The notes beneath the pieces were generated by a model. It did no database searches. It saw nothing but the letters and a program-made list of their open reading frames with translations, and was not told the origin of the DNA. Below are positions 6,147-9,324 of a stretch of DNA of 9,324 nt, piece by piece. How positions within the stretch are numbered: the stretch's first letter is position 1; every line of letters starts with the position of its first letter. The translations under genes were made by a program, and so were the position numbers. Source of the DNA: Betaproteobacteria bacterium (lineage in GTDB: Bacteria > Pseudomonadota > Gammaproteobacteria > Burkholderiales > Usitatibacteraceae); NCBI GenBank assembly GCA_025362705.1, contig JANYFH010000160.1:1-9324 (forward strand), read 5' to 3'.

Positions 6147-6611
6147 ATGACAACCCTACATTCCGCCCATACCGCACAGGATATCGCGCGTGATTTGACC
6201 TCATCTGTCGATTTTGCGCGTCGCCACTTTTTTGCGACGAGTACTTGCGTAGCGTCTGCGATGGTACTGCCCGAGGCCGCGCAGGCGGCAACACTCCCGC
6301 ATGCCGAATTGACCACATCAGATTTTCGCAATGTGCTGAATACGGAATTTCGTGCCACCGCGCTATCGAAGCCGTCATTGCGCCCGATTTCGTTGACGCT
6401 CGATGAAGTCACCGCATCGCGCCACCCGCACCCGAGTCTGGAAAAATCGCGCGCAAAGGAAATGGCGTTCTCGCTCAGGTTTGCGGTAAACGACCACGGA
6501 CTTTTGCAGGATACTTACTTGCTAAGTCATCCAACGCTGGGTGATTTCGCGGCGCTTTTGGTGCCGACAGGAAACGGCAAAGGCATGCGCGCGGAGTTTC
6601 ATCGCCTTTAG
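6147..6611 (+). CDS. DUF6916-like protein with predicted Tat signal peptide
   Basis: 154 aa from the ATG at 6147, which has GAGG (6137-6140) 6 nt upstream. An in-frame ATG at 6132 would add five residues and has no such site. Residues 25-26 are a twin Arg in ARRHFFA, followed by a hydrophobic stretch (31-41) and an AQA cleavage site (45-47). This resembles a Tat signal, so the protein is probably exported folded. The mature part matches the other DUF6916-like protein of this locus in order: LTTSDF (55-60), a TLDEVT strand (84-89), MAFSLRF (106-112), and QDTYLLSHPTLGDF...LLVP (121-140). The function of DUF6916 is unknown to me. The gene diverges from the collar operon and runs convergently into the GNAT gene with one base between the stops. 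The family assignment is from motif comparison by eye, with a shorter and more divergent copy here. Confidence 0.75.
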   Translation: MTTLHSAHTAQDIARDLTSSVDFARRHFFATSTCVASAMVLPEAAQAATLPHAELTTSDFRNVLNTEFRATALSKPSLRPISLTLDEVTASRHPHPSLEKSRAKEMAFSLRFAVNDHGLLQDTYLLSHPTLGDFAALLVPTGNGKGMRAEFHRL

Positions 6612-6612
6612 A

Positions 6613-7122
6613 CTACGCGCGGGGTCGTGGCGCGCGCCGCATTTCCTGATAAATGCCGGCTTCCCCAATCTCGACAAACCCCAGGCGTACGTAAAGGCGT
6701 CGGGTTGGATTCTCGAGTTCGACATGCAGACGCATTTCGCGTTGTTGCGTATCCGCCTGATTAATCACGTCCTCCAGAAGATGCGTGCCGATGCCTGCAC
6801 CGCGATTCGCCGCCGCGATGGTGATGTCCATGAGGATGAGTACGTCATTGAACGTCGAGAGGTAGAGGCGACCGATCACTGCGTCGTGTCCACATATCGC
6901 CCACGCCTCAAAGTCCGCGTAATGCTGGCGATAGTGTTTGTCCTGAAGCGTATATTGCGAATCACAAAATGATTGCTTTTCCGCCGCCGGCCAATTGGTA
7001 ACGCTCAATTCCGGAGCCCTGACTTCTGCGTAGAACCTGCGAAAAACTGCTTCGTCGTCAGGCACCATCGGACGCAGCTGAAAATCATCGCGCGAGAAAG
7101 AAGGCTGATAGTGCGTACTCAT
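6613..7122 (-). CDS. GNAT-family N-acetyltransferase
   Basis: 169 aa cytoplasmic acetyltransferase, predicted to move an acetyl group from acetyl-CoA to an amine of an unknown acceptor. The fold is recognisable: FQLRPMVPDDEAVFRRFYAE (14-33) as strand 1 and helix 1, then GRLYLSTFNDVLILMDITIA (84-103) as the central strands. Motif A with the pyrophosphate loop is NRGAGIGTHLLEDVI (106-120), where R107, G108, G110 and G112 fit the R/Q-x-x-G-x-G/A rule. LHVELENPTRRLYVRLGF (132-149) is motif B with the Tyr-x-x-x-GF end. The ATG at 7120-7122 lacks a strong Shine-Dalgarno. It lies 41 nt downstream of the DUF6916-like gene on the same strand and is probably co-transcribed with it. Its C-terminal stop is separated by one base from the stop of the convergent Tat-type gene. 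Whether it modifies a neighbour-encoded protein is open. Confidence 0.9.
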   Translation of the reverse strand: MSTHYQPSFSRDDFQLRPMVPDDEAVFRRFYAEVRAPELSVTNWPAAEKQSFCDSQYTLQDKHYRQHYADFEAWAICGHDAVIGRLYLSTFNDVLILMDITIAAANRGAGIGTHLLEDVINQADTQQREMRLHVELENPTRRLYVRLGFVEIGEAGIYQEMRRAPRPRA

Positions 7123-7163
7123 TGCGGCTCGCGGCTTCGATGGTCTGCAGAGCGTTCAAATGC

Positions 7164-7484
7164 TCAGTCGTTCTCGATCCGGCGGGAAATGCAAACTTCA
7201 TATTGCACGTTCAAAGCGTTCCTGCCGATCGGCACCATGAACAGCGGCAGTTCACCCAAATCGTCGTGCATAAAGCGATACGTTCCCTGTGGCAGCAAAG
7301 GTTCCGGTGGTCCGGCGAAAATCAATGAAAACTGTTCGAATCCCGAGGGTGCTGAACGCGTGGTGAGTGTTGTCAGCGTGAACGGAAAAGTGGTTGTTGG
7401 CTGCTCGATGGTGGAGACCATAAATGCGCTATTGCACGCAGCCTCGAAGTCACTTTTCTTCAGTTGCTCTACATTTAACTCCAC
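7164..7484 (-). CDS. DUF6916-like small protein
   Basis: 106 aa from a GTG at 7482-7484, with GGAG about 9 nt upstream. A TTG at 7506-7508 would extend it by eight residues, without a ribosome site I can see. The protein shows LKKSDFEAACNSAF (8-21), a FPFTLTTLT strand (33-41) and the family-like block FSLIFAGPPEPLLPQGTYRF (52-71), then LGELPLFMVPIG (76-87) and a final strand QYEVCI. I recognise this as the DUF6916 type, whose genes I recall seeing near microcystin-dependent/tail-collar genes; its function is unknown. There is no signal peptide, so unlike its homologue at 6147-6611 it should stay in the cytoplasm. It probably leads the small DUF6916-GNAT transcript. Confidence 0.78.
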   Translation of the reverse strand: MELNVEQLKKSDFEAACNSAFMVSTIEQPTTTFPFTLTTLTTRSAPSGFEQFSLIFAGPPEPLLPQGTYRFMHDDLGELPLFMVPIGRNALNVQYEVCISRRIEND

Positions 7485-7575
7485 GTATGCGCTCCGGCAA
7501 TTGAACAATTATGTACAGATTCGAAGCGTAACACGCGCTGGCAAAGCCTGGCAATTTGCCGCAAAACACAATGTA

Positions 7576-7632
7576 GAACGCCATCTGACGCGGGTTTACA
7601 GACATTTTCTTTCTGAAAGCCGCGCCAATGCT
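7576..7632 (-). repeat. 57-nt hairpin element, copy 2, 3' of the cytochrome/Fn3 gene
   Basis: Second copy of the element at 2647-2703, at the same length and in the same relation to a dockerin-like gene: it begins 11 nt beyond the stop at 7644. The stem CGCGGGTTT (7589-7597) with AAAGCCGCG (7616-7624) has one mismatch. The shared 16-nt end is at 7617-7632. It lies in the 159-nt gap before the DUF6916-like gene. The rest of that gap (7485-7575) should hold that gene's promoter, but I see no clear -35/-10 pair. A 5-bp inverted repeat, AATTG-AA-CAATT (7499-7510), is also there. Confidence 0.68.
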
Positions 7633-7643
7633 GGAGATATTCC

Positions 7644-9324
7644 CTACGGCAGCACCAAATTCAACCGCGCCTTCACAGCCGAGATGTCGGACGCATTGAT
7701 CGTTCCTGTCGCATTCACATCAAACCGGAAATTGGTGATATCGGTTATTTGTCCTGAGAGCGATTTCGTACTGCTGACATCACTAGGGTTGACTGCGCGC
7801 GTGCCATTGACATCGCCGACCAGGAAACCGAGCGAAGCCGTGAACGGCGTGACGCTGCCGTTTACGCTTGTCAATGTCACTGTTGCGCGCTGTTTGTCCG
7901 GGACGCCAGTTAGCGTCACGACGACATCGTTCCCCAAGGCGACCGATGACACCGCGCCCACCGTGGTGCCCACGCTGCCTTTCGCGGTGATCGGATTGTT
8001 GAACGTAAACACGAGAGTGTGTCCAGCACCGATCGCACGTGATTCCACGGTCACCGGTCCGCTGATGGCGACATTTTTGTCGATGAGCAAATTGAAGGTG
8101 CCCGCCGAGCCGTGTACTTTGCGTGATTGCACCGTGAGCAATACGAGTGTTGACTGCGGGGTCACGCCAACTGATGCCGACGCCGCGCCGGTACCGAGAG
8201 CGTTGTCGGCTGTGACAAAGCAGTTCACCGTCACACCATTGGTCAAGCCCGCAACGATGATCGGTGAGGCTGCTCCCTGATTGGTGAATCCACCGCAGGA
8301 CGCGGTGTAGCTGGTAATCGGGAATCCGCCATCGGTAAGCGGAGGCAGGAAGTTCACCGTTGCCTGTCCATCACCGCCGATTGCGGTGCCGATGATGGGT
8401 GCATCTGGAGTTGATTGCACGCCAAAGTTTGCAGTGACGGAGCGGGCTGAATCCATAGTGACAACACAATTGCCAGTGCCGCTGCAGTCGCCGCCCCAGC
8501 CGGTGAAATAGAAACCCGGATTAGCCGTCGCCGTCAGCGTCACCATCGTGCCGGTCGCAAACGGGGCGTCGCAAATACTTGGGCAGTTGATGTTTGTACC
8601 CGTCACATTGCCGATGCCGTTGCCACCAACTGACACTGTCAATGTAAATCCGGGAGCGACCGTGATCGTAGCCGTTCTGGGATCGCCCATCAGGCCGGCA
8701 GCTTTGCGCGTGCCTTGATAGGTGAAACTGTCGGTGCCGATAAAGCCGGGATTCGGCGTATAGGTGATTTGCGTGCCAGTAAAGCCGGACAACCCACCGT
8801 TGTTCGGGCCCGTCACCAGCGCCACGGCGTCGAACGAAACTGTGTTGAGCGTGATATCGCCCGACACATCGATCAGCTTCGGCGTATTGACGGATGTGGT
8901 CACGGCGATCACTGGCATCACGGATAGAAGATACTGCGCGATGGCATCCAAGTCAGATAGCGTCAATGCCTTGACCGGGTTGTAGTTCGCCATCGTGGGC
9001 TGATTGGTACGTACGTAGTCGAGCACGGTGCCGGCGTTGCCGGCGGCATTGAAGCGCGGACCGGATGGTGTAGTCCCATGGCATGACGCGCATACACTTT
9101 GGTACAGCGGCTGTCCGGGTGGCGGCACCGGCGTGACCATGACGGCGCCCGATGGCGCACTGGCGCCTTGCGCATTGTTGGCCACGACGGTACAGGTGTA
9201 CGCGGTGTTGTTGGCCAAGCCCATCACCGTGATCGGCGAAGCCGCGTTGCTGCCGGTGATGGTGTTCGGCATGCAGGTCGCGGTGTAACCAGTGATGGCG
9301 CTGCCGCCGTTGTTGGTGGGCGGC
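7644..9324 (-). CDS. Multidomain exported protein (Fn3, cytochrome c, Ig-like, InlB-like, Fn3, VQSRK/dockerin-like), 5' end outside window
   Basis: The frame runs off the right edge with no stop, so the protein starts outside the window; the Met at 9270-9272 is internal. Numbering from that Met, an Fn3 domain spans from before 1 to 48 (its PPTNNGGSAITGY start lies just upstream). A cytochrome c domain covers about 52-118: CASCH at 61-65 binds haem covalently, M94 in QPTMANYNP fits the distal ligand, and LSDLDAIAQYLLSV is the C-terminal helix. An Ig-like domain covers about 123-206, an InlB-B-like repeat 209-284 (YFTGWGGDCSG...ANF), and a second Fn3 289-372. The VQSRK module with two dockerin-like loops (487, 518) covers 381-542. 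The haem site requires export to the periplasm or beyond. The role may be adhesion or extracellular electron transfer; neither is shown. The last residues are followed by TAG (7644-7646). Confidence 0.87.
   Translation of the reverse strand, partial: PPTNNGGSAITGYTATCMPNTITGSNAASPITVMGLANNTAYTCTVVANNAQGASAPSGAVMVTPVPPPGQPLYQSVCASCHGTTPSGPRFNAAGNAGTVLDYVRTNQPTMANYNPVKALTLSDLDAIAQYLLSVMPVIAVTTSVNTPKLIDVSGDITLNTVSFDAVALVTGPNNGGLSGFTGTQITYTPNPGFIGTDSFTYQGTRKAAGLMGDPRTATITVAPGFTLTVSVGGNGIGNVTGTNINCPSICDAPFATGTMVTLTATANPGFYFTGWGGDCSGTGNCVVTMDSARSVTANFGVQSTPDAPIIGTAIGGDGQATVNFLPPLTDGGFPITSYTASCGGFTNQGAASPIIVAGLTNGVTVNCFVTADNALGTGAASASVGVTPQSTLVLLTVQSRKVHGSAGTFNLLIDKNVAISGPVTVESRAIGAGHTLVFTFNNPITAKGSVGTTVGAVSSVALGNDVVVTLTGVPDKQRATVTLTSVNGSVTPFTASLGFLVGDVNGTRAVNPSDVSSTKSLSGQITDITNFRFDVNATGTINASDISAVKARLNLVLP

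Noticed and set aside
6205..6290. Lipoprotein signal (Cys in STCVAS) in the Tat-type protein
   Set aside because: The Cys lies inside the hydrophobic region without the L-[AS]-[GA]-C pattern before it. An AQA signal peptidase I site follows later.
6973..8280. Long open frame on the + strand (435 codons)
   Set aside because: It lies antisense to the VQSRK module, the DUF6916-like gene and part of GNAT, spanning three real genes and two intergenic gaps. Its translation shows no domain, and it has no suitable ribosome site.

Overview
The window looks like the chromosome of a Gram-negative proteobacterium, most likely a betaproteobacterium of the Burkholderiales type. This rests on codon usage that is fairly GC-rich by eye, a PPi-type phosphofructokinase, and a Tat signal, a c-type haem motif and Sec-exported repeat proteins. 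The taxonomic call is an inference. No rRNA, tRNA, CRISPR array, transposase or integrase is visible, and no gene-free stretch exceeds about 160 bases.

Left part (1-2622, + strand), ordinary metabolism: the 3' end of a pyrophosphate-type 6-phosphofructokinase, an AEC-family membrane transporter, and a caffeoyl-CoA-type O-methyltransferase. These genes are separated by 58 and 50 nt and do not obviously work together.

Right part (2718-9324, almost all - strand), an accessory surface or secretion-like locus. In - strand order it holds: (i) the 3' part of a large multidomain exported protein with Fn3, cytochrome c, Ig-like, InlB-B-like and Fn3 domains and a C-terminal 'VQSRK' plus dockerin-like tail; (ii) a DUF6916-type protein; (iii) a GNAT acetyltransferase; (iv) three tandem phage tail-collar ('microcystin-dependent protein') paralogues; (v) a Sec-exported beta-helix, choice-of-anchor-Q-like protein ending in the same VQSRK/dockerin-like tail. 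On the + strand inside this block, diverging from the collar genes and converging on the GNAT gene with a 1-nt gap, lies a second DUF6916-like gene whose product carries a predicted Tat signal.

The most interesting points are these. The collar triplet, two DUF6916-like proteins (one exported, one not) and a GNAT enzyme form a compact module with no other phage genes in view. The module is bracketed by two exported proteins that share a roughly 170-190-residue C-terminal module. A 57-nt hairpin-forming element lies just 3' of both of those genes, with the differences concentrated in the loop. One of the flanking proteins has a complete-looking cytochrome c domain (CxxCH plus a distal Met) between adhesive-type domains. 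How these parts cooperate cannot be shown from sequence alone. A surface-displayed or exported multi-protein assembly is the reading I consider most plausible.
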